Shown in pieces: positions 15,999 through 27,596 of a stretch of 64,000 nt of DNA. A model generated the notes under the pieces. The model was not told where the DNA came from, did no database searches, and worked only from the letters and a program-made list of their open reading frames with translations. Numbering within the stretch: the stretch's first letter is position 1; the number at the start of each line of letters is the position of its first letter. The stretch lies in the NCBI GenBank assembly GCA_036023115.1, contig JAYKKT010000055.1:9011001-9075000 (forward strand), given 5' to 3'. The stretch comes from Brasenia schreberi (taxonomy: Eukaryota; Streptophyta; Magnoliopsida; Nymphaeales; Cabombaceae). Position numbers and translations under genes: made by a program.

Positions 15999-18483
15999 GT
16001 CGAATATAAGAGCGTGAAGAAGTACTGATTGGCATATATGTCGAATACTGAATGAGAAACTAGTATGGATATTATTAGCACTGATGCAAGATAATGATGA
16101 TTAATTTCAAAGTCTATTACTTTAGATAAGGGATTTTTGCCAAAAGGCAAGAGAATTACCTGTGGTTTTGATTTCTCCCTCCTAAAAAGATACGTAGGAG
16201 GCATAATTCAAAGGTTAGTGAATTATGGTCAACCTTATTATTATTATTATTATTTTACATATATTGTGTCATGTATAATTTTTTTTATATGTATATTTTA
16301 ATTTATAATATTAAAACTAAAGTTTAATGTCTTATTATGTTATACTTGCATTAAATAATATATTACATATATTAATATAAACTTACATTACTACGTACAT
16401 TTTATAATGTAATATATCATGTATGTAAGAACTTACATAGTGTAACTATATTCTTTTTAATGTAATATATGTATGTAATACTTATATAGTTATACCACTT
16501 ATACACTTATACTATTATACCATATAAGTATATATTACTTTAAAAAACTGGATCCAAATTTGCCCCAAAACTGAATCTGAAACTGTCTTGAAGTTGGATC
16601 CTAAATTAGACCCTGAACTAAATTTGGTTCCATCATGGACTCTGACCTAAAACCGTCTCTGGATGGTTTGGTTATGGTTTCTAGTTTCGGATAAATCAGA
16701 TATGACTACTCGAGTATGGATCTGCTCCGGGTCTTGCCAACCCCAGCTTGGCCTTTAAAAGGAAAATATTTGACATGTAAAGAAGAATAAACCAAGTAGG
16801 ATTTTGAGCATAACAATTGATCCCTGTTCATTATGTATGCTGTTTTCCAGTTGTAATTAGAGACTCCAGCCACTGGACCTTAAGCTTTGGGTCAGTTCGG
16901 GCTGATAAGCGAGCCAACAAATCGAGTTGTTCATGGGTCACTCGTCAATGCAACATGTTGTTCCTCTCAGATAGATAAGCGTAGCATGAGCTGCACGTTA
17001 ATGGCACATAATTTTGTCAAAATTTGATTTTTCTAATTAGAAACTAAGCTAAAACTATTATTCTATCGATTCTTTTTTAAACTTGAAACACCCGTCCAAC
17101 TCATTGAATTAACATGGTTTTCGAGTGTATATGCACATAAAATCCCACATTTAACTGAACAAGCTATACAACCTGACATAAACCAAATGCGTGCTTGATG
17201 CTTAACAAAACAAACTCATACAAGCTGAATTGAGCATTGAGCATGAACCAACCCCTCATGAGCCAAAGCAAGCCGAACCATGACCAGTTTGGTTCGTTTA
17301 CTAGCCCTAGCATTGGCTTAGCGAGAAGCTAGTCAATTTTCAATAAAAATTAATTACCGAGTTAACCCCGCAGTTATTCCAAATATTATTGAAGTAATAA
17401 AAGATAAATACATTTTCTATCTAAAGTCGGTCGTAGAAAAGTTCGTGGAGACATGGAAGTAGGAGGGTGCACAGTATAAAAGTAGGTGTGGAAGGTCCAC
17501 AAGATATCGAAATAAATTTTGATAGCGAAAAATTTCCTTGAGCGAGGTAAAGTTCACTTAGCTGAAATTCAGGTGAGGTAGTCAATATAATTTTCCAAAA
17601 GATTTTGACTAATTGTGTAGAATTTTTGGATTTTTTTCAGGTTTTGGGTGAGGCATCCATCTCAACACACCCATGGATAGGTCTGCTGCTCTTCTTATTC
17701 TTTTAGATTTAAGCGAGAATATGATGTTTAGTGCTTAATAAACCATGGAGAGCTGGCCCTACCCAGTGCGGGAAAATGCTTGGTCGGTTTTAGTTTTGGT
17801 AAAGAAGAAGAAGAAAATGTTCCCTTTCTAAAATTTCCCAAATATTCTTTTAACTGCTTATTTTCTCAAATCCAGTCCCCAAACAATTCGCTAGAAATTG
17901 AGATCAAAGACCATTCAACAATTCCGTTCTATTCTTTCCTAGGTTGCAACTGAGCATTAAAATAGGCACTAAAGTGAACATCCATCTTCCATTGAGAAAG
18001 ATGATAGGGCATCAGTAGAGACACTAAAGTGAGCAACCCATTTTTACCTCTTATTTTTCTCTTTTAAGCAGGATAAATGAGACAATTACACCAAACCATC
18101 AAGAGAAAAAGAAAAGCGCGAGTTTGATGCCGGTGCTTCTCTCCCCATTCTTTATTTTCGAAAGCAATAGGATTACAAGTTAACTACTGCAATGCCCCTT
18201 TATCAACTGCAAGCGGACTAAGAAACAAAGGCACCAAGCGGCCTCTGCGGGACTCTTGGGCCAATACCAATGTGGTGCATGGATCTTGTCATATTAGCAT
18301 TTAACTCTGAAAAAGTATGATGATGTTCTATTGTATTCAAGCAAATGAATGCAAAAATTACAACACTACCCCTCAAGTGGAAACCGAGGAATAATAAAGA
18401 GGATGCCCGCATTGGTACATCGTCTAGGGCTTGAATCTGCTTTCTCATGCTCTAATTTTGTCAATATTTTTTTTCACTAGGGC
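15999..18483. other. Gene-free AT-rich DNA
   Basis: Contains an ATT microsatellite (about 16234-16256), AT-rich sequence with recurring TGTAATATAT motifs (16.25-16.55 kb), and low-complexity GAACC/GGATCC-like text (16.55-16.75 kb and 17.2-17.3 kb). No coding region could be supported. Confidence 0.5.
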
Positions 18484-19027
18484 ATGAAATAATATGTGCA
18501 TGTATTGTGTTGGAAATCAGAAAATGTGGTTTGTTACTAGGGGTATTCATGGAACCGTCAAAACCAGTTCTAGATGTATGGCAAATTGGTTCGGTTTTCG
18601 GTTCTAACAGGAAAAAGACCTGCGATTCGGTACTTGGAACCAAACAATTAGAGCCAAACTGAACCAATATATATATATATATATATATGTACACATTTTA
18701 TATGTATATAAGGTTATAAAACTCATATGTATAAATTATATCTTTATAAGTTTATACATATGAGTTTTATAACCTTATATACATATAAAATGTGAACCAT
18801 AGATTCAAATAATCTGATGGCAAAACCCTTAAATAAGTAGAACCAACTAAGAGTGGTTTATAATCAAACCACGATGGTTCAGTTCTAGCCATAATATGGT
18901 TGGGTTCGGTTCTCTAAAAGTTAAGAACCAAGACTAATGGTTTGGTTTGAGATTGAAGCTAGAACAGAACCAAACTGAACCATAAACTCCCCTATTTGGT
19001 ACCATAGGTATGAAATAATATGTGCAT
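18484..19027. repeat. Repeat unit with a perfect 42-bp inverted repeat, between 18-bp direct repeats
   Basis: The 18-mer ATGAAATAATATGTGCAT occurs at 18484-18501 and again at 19010-19027. Between them lies a perfect inverted repeat with arms 18692-18733 and 18753-18794 and a 19-bp AT-rich loop, preceded by a TA microsatellite (about 18668-18688). Outer parts are rich in GAACC/GGTTC words. CTAGGGGTATTCATGG near 18537 and the complement of 18975-18997 look like weak terminal inverted repeats. It may be a small transposon derivative; the class is unknown. Confidence 0.65.
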
Positions 19028-19549
19028 CATCACATAAGTTTATAAGTCTTTTTACTTATTTTATGAGCCCTTCATGTTTGTGAAGTGCATGAAGATTTAG
19101 AGAAGAAGAAAGCAGATGAACTTTAACACTACGTAAAGAAACTTCATGCAAGTCAAACTTTCTCGACATGAATTTTATAAGTTCAGTTGTAATATAATCC
19201 ATATGCAATATGACCTCATCTCTTTTAACCCGCCGACATATGGGATATATTAAATTGGGTGTTACTAAAGGCACACCCCTTTATTCTCATTTTATCCTCA
19301 TTTAAAATCAAACTCTCTCCTCTGTCTCTCCGGCTCTTCACTCCTGCATGAGCGTTGGACACTCTCTTGTGTCACGCTCTCTTACCTGATATTGAAACTC
19401 GCATGCGCTCTCATGCGACTCAAGCTACCTACCGATACCACCTCAATTCTCACCCCACAGTCATCATGGCAAGGCATGCCATCTCCTCTCCTCTTAGCCC
19501 CCTCCCCTCCCCTCTCTTTCTCCTATAAAAAAGAAAAGACACACTTGAG

Positions 19550-19830
19550 GCATGCCTCCTTCGTAAAGGAGACGTGCCTCGTATGCATCTCTCCTTTTAA
19601 GCATACATATTCCCTTCAAAAGAAAGGGTGTGTCTCTCTTACATGTGTCCTCCTGTGGAGAGATGCAAGTAGCATGCTTCTCTCCCGAGATTTATAGGGG
19701 AGTCGCATGTGGCATGCATCTCTCTTATGGAAGAGATATGTAGCATGCATCTCTCCCATGAGAGAGACACATGTGATGCATATCTTTCTTTTGAGAGAGA
19801 TGAATGTAGTGTACATCTCTTTAAAAAATA
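19550..19830. repeat. Array of short imperfect palindromic units
   Basis: About five to seven units of roughly 32-38 bp follow one another. Each has the form GAGAGAtGCA, a few bases, then tGCATcTCTC, and can fold on itself (for example 19658-19684). The flanks at 19.3-19.5 kb and 19.85-20.0 kb are pyrimidine- or purine-rich. No coding potential is convincing. Confidence 0.6.
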
Positions 19831-20029
19831 TGAAAAATAAAAAAGAGAGATTGAGATAACCTCAAAGAATGCCGCTAAAAGAGGAAGAGAAAATGGGAGA
19901 CGGAGATACGGCCAAAAGAAAGGGTGCTTAGTTGATGAGGGGAGGAGAGAGTGTAGCGAATGTGAGCAGGTGAGGAGGGATAAAAGGGGAAATAAGGTGT
20001 GCAATTAATAATTTGGGATGCACCTTTAG

Positions 20030-23000
20030 TAGGAATAATTAAATTTTGTAATCACTTTAAAAAACATGTACTAATTTGTGGGATTTGTGACGATGGGTTT
20101 ACTTAGGTCTCCGTCAAGTGAAAATAGTGAGATGGGCAGTAGAAATTTAGTTTCATAATTAGCCTACATGCATATTTATCTATTCTATGTTGGAAAAAAG
20201 GCTCTACAAAATTAGTGCATTTTGTATTTCTTATCTCCTAAAGTAATGACGCAATTTGAACTGTAAGCTTGTTGGAGTGATGCGGGGCGTGATAGAGAAC
20301 TGTAATCCTTGTTCTCAAGGGAGATGAATAAGGCTTCCGGTGACAAAATAGATCCCTGAGAATCCGACTGTGTATATCTCGACTGACATTGGGATCACAC
20401 GAAGAAAGAAGCACTTGATGTGTTCGAGAATGCATCATACATTACAACTACTCCTAGAAAAGTAAAAAATGAGAAAACAAGAAGAAAAGTAAGAATTGTG
20501 ATTGTATTGATGTCCTCTTTATAGACCTCTATTTGAGGAGACAAAGAGTGGGTCCATCTTTCTTAGACATGACTTCTAATAACTTCAAATTTTCTTGTTG
20601 TTGCTTCTTTTTCGCCACTGCATGAAGTTTTGTGCCAACAGCTCCTCATCACCTCTCTATATTTTGAGATCCATCGATATCGAGGATTCAGGTTTCTTGT
20701 CTCGTCTGTTAGGGTCCCTTGAGGCTTCTACCATGTGTCCTTTTTTTCTTTTGACCTGTGACATCTACAACATATCCTCTTTCAATTTTCAATATCAATA
20801 CATGCTACATAAGACTTCATGTTCATAGTCAATGAGGGCATGAGTCGTACTTATATTGATTACATTCCGAAAAGAGTGTCTTTACAAATCTATTTCTCAA
20901 CGCAATTCCTATGACTTTGTTTCTTGGAAATCATTTGGGATTTATAGAGGTTGAACTCCCTTGTGTTTTCTTGCACATTCTTCTAAAAACTCAACATCTT
21001 TTTGCTTCCATGGATCCAACTCGAACTTTGTCCTTCCTCCTATCGAAGTATCAATGAAATCCATAATAGATAGAACTCTTGTATGAACTTAAAACTTTGC
21101 TTGCAAAAACATGCACGAGCATGCTAGCAAGTTTGCCCAAACTTGCAAAGAGATTTATATGGCTATTTGGTGATTTGTGGGAAAATAGGTTCTTGTCGAC
21201 ATAGGCATTCTTCAACCGGCGCTTAAGGAGGAGTGATTTTGGAATCTAGAGTTTTTCAAAAACGGTTTCAATTCGAAACGACTTTTTCTAAAATGACATT
21301 GATTTCATTTGGCCTAATCGGGTTGAGTTTTGTGAAAACAGAATCGGTTTTGTTTTACACCATGAAAGTTCATATTTTCTAGAGGCTCTTATTGGAATCC
21401 AACAATTCCAAAAATTTTACCAAAGTGAGCGCTTAGTGTGAGGTTTTATTGAAAAAATTTAACCGATTATTGAGGTTTAGGATATCAGTAAAAATGTAAG
21501 TTTTTTATTTTCATGAAACTTATCAATTTGAAAAGATATAGATGTTAGCTTTCAAATGACATCCTTCTTGAGGGATTTGGGTACCTATCGACCAAGTTAT
21601 ATGGGTTTTACTAAATAGGTGTCGTAGGATTTTTGTCATAGAGATGTTCGGTTTCAAGTTGAATATGATCTGTGATGATTTTTTATGAACCTTATTTATG
21701 TCCAAAATTTATAGAAATTTTACCAGATATTAGGCTATGTGTGTTATCACTCACAAAAAAAAAATATCAACATTTCACTTTGAAATGACAAATAGAAAGT
21801 TTAGAGATCACCCAAGGTCTGTATAGTATACTGAAATCTACATAAATTTTCTTATGAAAAATAATGATGCATTCGATTAGAATCTTAATGGTTTAGTGAT
21901 TATGCAAAGAATTTTGTTGAAAACTTATGTTCATTTGGGAAGAAACTCATCTACATATAGATCCTTGGGGCATCTATCTATAAGAGGATTACTTACTTGG
22001 GAAACATAGCCGAATGCCCTCCTGTAACATAAATTTATGGGTGATTAATCCACTATTAAAGTGATTACATACTCATGTTATCGAATATAATCGTGGTTGC
22101 TATGTCCCTCTTATGTCTTCTTGAGTTGAGTTAGACCACCTAAAAAATAGAAGAAGAGATGATATAACATATAAGCATAGAAAAATAAGAACGTATAGAT
22201 ATATCCAATATTGGGTTAGAAAAAACAAAATCTTATAAAGATAGCGGATTCCTTACTTATAACCCTCTCCATTAGAACTTTGGACTGGGAGTTCCTCCAT
22301 TTCTAATGATATTCAACGAAAATATATGTTACTCTTGAAATTACAATAGTTAGAGGTAAGAACTCTAAGCTTACAAATAAGAATGAAACAAGAAAAGGGG
22401 TAAAAGAGGTGACTTGAAGCTTCTCTTTAGGTCTCTCACTTTCTCTCTCTTTCTTTTATAAACTCTTTTTTGGACTGGGAATGATCTCCTTCATCCCTTT
22501 CTCTCCTTCATACCCTCCTTGGTAAGGCCTCTAACTCTTGGGCTACAATATCCTCTCTTAGTCACCCCATTCTCCAAGCATTTACTTGAATCATATCCTT
22601 CTAAGTCATTGGGCCCAATCCAGATCTAAATTCAATCTAAGGGGCAACCCTACATGAAAAGAGCAACTGCACACATGCTACATGTAGTAGAGGAGTTGGA
22701 CATGTTTTAGACATATTGGCACACGAAGGATAGGTGGCAACAATTGGTATGCAACGGGTGAGCAGAGCACGTGGGGTGCCGTGGCGATATGAGTGGGGCA
22801 CATGTGCTAGACACGTGCTGACACGTGGTGGTGCATAGCGATGTGGGAGATGAGTGTTGGTGGCACACAAGAGGCCCATAGTGGCTGACGGTGGCTTGCC
22901 TGGTGGCTGGTGGTGGTGCACTTAGTTTTTGGTGGAGGTGTTTTATCCTTGTATGCTCTATGGGTTGATCTTTTTAATATTCTTAGACAACTTTAACATT

Positions 23001-26000
23001 CTGATGGATATAAGGACGCTTGGTGTAGGATCTTCTAAGTTTCTAAGTTCTTTCCTCATCTTCTTTTCTTTACGCTTTTGGCCTAAATGTTCTATTTTTA
23101 TTTTTTAATTCAAATATACTTATAGGGGTAAATCAGTTATTTTTCTAAAAGTTTTGCAGGTAGAACTTATTTTGATTTTAAATATCTCCTTTTGACTTTT
23201 ATAACCGCTTCTTTGAAGAAAATATGCTTGAAACAATGAAATTTCGCAAATACAACCTCGAGGTCAAAATGACATTTTAGAATTTTGTAAAAGTTCAGAA
23301 ACAATTTTGGTGGGGCTTGAAGTACCACTCATTTTGAAGAAATTTTGTGTATTTACAGATGCCCCTCTTTGTTACTAACCAAATTTATTTGGTTCATGAT
23401 AAAAAATAACACCCCTAAAATTTTTCTTCTAAGGTTTCATTTAAGAATATGAACTTTCACCTTTTTTAATAGGGGACTCATTTCTCGAACTTGGGTTATC
23501 CTAATTCCGTTGGGAAGAGGACTTTTAACCAAAGAGGAGTCAACATTAATGATAGCTGACCAATATGAGGACCGTATATGAACAAGACCATTATGGATGC
23601 ACATGAGCATGAAGTGCAATGAATGAATCAAGTGTATTGAAACCTCTACGAAATATTTTGGGAGCTTGGCAAGATCCCATGAAGGTTGGTTGTCCTACGT
23701 GGGATTGCCTCCATGCTCTTTTTCTTAATGCATTGGGTTTTGTAAAAATTGTTTTTAAAGAATAATCTTTCTTAGTTTTCATCTAACAAGACTTTCATCT
23801 CCTATGTTTCCCTTAACCTCAGTCTTAATTCTTCATTACTCTTGTAGAGGTTTTTATTGTTGAAAAAGCTTAATAACATTTCAAAACTCTATTCTTTACA
23901 CTACAAAACTTAATCATTAAACAAAATGAAATTCAAATTGGGATAAACTATAAGGGGTAAAGAGAGAATTTCCACGGTCCCTTCTAAAGCGTCCCTCTTT
24001 GCACTTTAAACTTTTGGTTTTCTTTTTCTTTCTTTATATGAAGACCTCTATATTAGAGGTTGATTTTTTTTTCATTTGGCTTTTGAGGTATTGGGTCTTT
24101 GCCCATTTCTTTAGAGAGAATGAGATAGGGGAACAACTTATCCCTCTAGATACTCGATATAATCAAATGTGTCCTATTTTCATAATACCACCTCCTATTT
24201 GAAAATATTTTGTTATTTTGAAAGCAATCCACCTTTTCACAGGAATAAGTTTGGAAGATGGACACGTTTTTTGGGAGAATGTGGACTCCCATAGGCTTTC
24301 TGGAACTATCTCTCAAGGGTAAGGTTAGATGCTTCGAAGATCGCTTTAAGATACGAGGAGTTTTCAAAATTGAGTTTCAGTTCAAACAAGTTTCTCAAAA
24401 TCGTGAGTTTATTCTTTTCACAAAACCAAATTCAATATTGAAAATTGAAATAGGTTATGTTTTCAAGGACAAATTTTTCTAATTTTTTGGTAATCCTTGG
24501 ATTTTCAAAAATCGTTAAAAGTCTACCTGAGATAGGCCATAGTGTGAAGATTACTGAACTATTTTTATTTTGGTTGTTGGATATGTGGATGTAAAGAATT
24601 AAATTAGTGAAGTCCCTAACTCTAAAACTCGGGATAAACCCTATGATAGAAAAATAGAGGCTTAACGAAACATTTGTATCTCTTCACTTATGTACTGAAT
24701 TTTTATTAAACTAGTTAAGTTGAAAGCTATGAAAATCAGCTTTCCAATGACACTATTTTCAAGAAATTTGAATCACTATAGATAGAACTTTGTTATAGGA
24801 TGTGTAGTGGAAAGAGGTTTTGTTTCGATTTTGTTTGGTTTTACTCAATTTTATTCACGGTCTTAAATGCACTTAAAATTCTTAAAAATTTTATCGTGGG
24901 TTGCCAAATATGTGAATGATGTGTGTACTAATTTTCAACATTTTTTTATCGTAAGGCAGGGCTAGAAAATTCGGCAATCATACGGATATAGGATGCAAAA
25001 AATACAGTTTTCATTTTTAAGAATCTAATGAATACATCTAACCAATTCCTAATGAATTAAATGTTCATCGACAACAATTTCAACACGAAAGAAGTGCAAT
25101 AATCAAAGGAAATTAGTATATATCTTAAGCATAGAAGGGGTTAGAGAATATAAGATATACAATGTATATTGGGGTAGGAACAAACCATAAATCGAACGAA
25201 TGAAAGGCAATCTTACCCACGATCTTGAAAGAATTTTGACAGCAATTCTGCTCAAAATATTACATTGATTTAGAGTCAAATGCTCATTAATTATAACTCA
25301 ATTAAATAGAATTGAAAGAACCATAGAAAGGAAGGAAAGAAGAAGATAAGAATCAACTTGAATTGGATGAGCTTGGTGATGTAGGATGGCTGACTGCACC
25401 TTGGGAAAGGGGGCGACTCCTCCTTCCTCTCCTCTTCTCTTTCCCTCTCTCTCTATTTGTTGGACTTTCCTTTGATTTTTTTCCCTCAAGCCAGCCCCCA
25501 AAGGGGCTTATTTATAGATTTCAAGGGAGGGTCTCTAGGACCTTCCACAGTTTTGGGCTTTTGAGTTTTAATGCATTGCCTGATTTAGATTTGATCCAAT
25601 ATGGAAAATTCTAGTCTCATGGCTGCACATGGGTGCATGTGGAGCTGAAAAGTGGTCTCATCTCATATGGACTTGGTGCAACACACATGGTTTGGCCTTC
25701 TACTTGATCATGTCTAGGTGTGGTCGAGCCACTCTAGCCTGTCTTTTTACATGGCTCGGTTTAGGCGACTTGGTGTGAGTCTTGTTTAGGTACAACCATG
25801 GTTCTTGCATGGTTTGTGGCCCTTGATCCAATCCTTGCATTGGTGTTGGCATTGACCCTTCGTTGGCCAGCTCATGGTTTGATCACCTTGAACTTGACCC
25901 TAGTCCGGTTTTATGAAATGACTTGGTTGGGTGCAGGTAGTCCCTTAATTGATCTTGGTTGGTGAAAGGATGTGGTCATAGCCACTTGACCATTGTGTTG

Positions 26001-27300
26001 GTTTTGTCTTAGATTCTTTTGACTAAACACACCTCGATCTTTGATTGAATGTAGTCAATGCCGACCTGAGCTAGGTTGGTGCGACCACTTGAAACTTGAG
26101 CTTTGCTTTGAATTGGATTGAATTCTGCTTGGCTTTGGAATTGGATCAATCCTTGACTTGCAACTTGACCCTAAATTGGACTTGGTTTTGATCATGGGTT
26201 CATCCTATTTGATTTGGTATGAGGTTGATCGATTTGATTTCGGGTTTGATTTGAATTGAGCTAGCTGCATGTGTTGCCCAATTTGAGTTGAGTTGAGCTT
26301 GTTTCAGGTGTCCATTTTTTACTTGGTATGGGCTGGTCTAGAGCCCTTCTTTGATTTGGTTTTGGGTTAGATCATAAGTCCATGTTTGATTTGATCTATT
26401 GTTCATGAACCTTCATTTCTTCTTGATTCTCCTACTTTTATCTTATCCTTAAGGAATTGTGCTTCGCTTGATTCAAGTAAGATATGGTTTCAAATGTTTT
26501 TGATTCTTTTAAAACCAATTCTTTTAAGATATATTTGAAAACATCGAGTTTAGTGAAATCTTAAAATATTTTTGGAAAACAACTAAGTCTCATCTACAAT
26601 GTTTGTTTGCATAGATGATTTGCTTTCGCCCCGTAAGTCAGTCTTTAACTGTTCCGACCACTTTAACCCTTTATTGGGTGAATCGCTTTAACTTGATGGA
26701 TCTAAGGTCTCGAATATGAAGGCTCACCACTTTAAGGTAGGAGATCTTGTGTTAAAAAACATACATCAAAGGGAACCACATCTTCTTGAAAAGTGATGCT
26801 AAATTAGGAAAGTCCCTATGTTATAAGAGGGGCAACCCCCAATAATGCATATTGGCTAATTGATGCTGAGAGAAGAAACTAGGTAAACTCTATGTAAACA
26901 CCAAAAAATTGATCTTTTTAGAATTTCTACATTTTCTAAGAAAAATTATGGTTATAGGTCTTTTAAGGTTTTTTAAATAAAAACACCATAAACGAACTTA
27001 TTTTCGCATCAAAATTTCATAGAAATCTCACAATAAGGGTACTTTGCACCTCTTTCAAAAAAATATAATTTTGATAAAAGCCTAAAAAAATGATTGCTTT
27101 AAAGGCCAAATTGTCAAAAAGGTGTGGTTTCAAACACTTGCCTTTAAAGAAAGAATGATTCCAAATTATCTAGTTCAAATAAACAAATGAAAATGGGATA
27201 TTGGAAACGAAACCCACAAAATGTTATGATAAGGTTACAAACTTACAAAATCTCTTAAATTAAAAACCAAACAAATTCAAAACAAAGAGAGAAGATCGAG
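20030..27300. other. Repeat sediment: old LTR retrotransposon remains
   Basis: No host gene is seen across 7 kb. Two diverged stretches in the same orientation resemble each other: about 21.4-22.5 kb and 24.6-25.5 kb share AAGCATAGAA...TATATTGGG-like blocks, a CT-rich tract and a TATA-like element. They look like two old LTRs or LTR fragments. On the minus strand TCTATAAATAAGCCCC near 25.5 kb is a plausible LTR promoter. A third LTR-like promoter may lie near 20.52 kb. Boundaries cannot be placed by eye. Confidence 0.4.
26715..26930 (+). pseudogene. Possible Ty3/gypsy integrase C-terminal remnant
   Basis: One frame reads HFKVGDLVLKN, the typical start of the gypsy integrase C-terminal domain. 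It is followed in shifted frames by NNAYWLIDAE and GKLYVNTKKL, which resemble the later part of that domain. Stops and frame changes are frequent. The strand is opposite to the LTR-like promoter at 25.5 kb, so it may belong to a different element. Confidence 0.4.
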
Positions 27301-27433
27301 GATAGTCGATTTATTTGGATTTAGTAGCACTAGTGAGTTTTCGTTACGTTCTAACACCTAAGTGTGCTATATGCCATGCTTCCCTCTGATTTCTTGTTGA
27401 ATTTGTTAGATTTTGACTTGCATGCAGGCACAA

Positions 27434-27435
<2 letters not shown>

Positions 27436-27472
<37 letters not shown>

Positions 27473-27480
27473 AGGGTTTT
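27436..27480 (+). promoter_or_regulatory. CT-repeat leader and telo-box upstream of the PPR gene
   Basis: A CT dinucleotide tract (about 27436-27467) is followed by TTAGGGTTTT at 27471-27480, the reverse complement of the AAACCCTAA telo-box found in promoters and leaders of many plant translation and organelle-biogenesis genes. Just downstream, GAAGGTGAGTG (donor) and TTATTACCAG (acceptor, near 27544) could bound a short 5'-UTR intron of under 70 bp. The role is inferred. Confidence 0.5.
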
Positions 27481-27596
27481 CTTGAAGGTGAGTGTTTCTC
27501 TTCCCTTCTCATTATAATTCTCGTTGTTCGATTTTTATTACCAGACTTTCGCCATCTTCGTGTTTCGTGAAGATTTCTTGGCTTTTCACTCTGTGC

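Noticed and set aside
22637..22921. 94-codon His/Pro/Cys-rich minus-strand frame
   Set aside because: Lies in GTGGC/CACGTG low-complexity sequence of the repeat region and has no recognisable domain.
27492..27596. 35-codon N-terminal extension of the PPR frame
   Set aside because: It has no ATG (the frame opens at GTG) and includes a likely short 5'-UTR intron; the ATG at 27597 is preferred.
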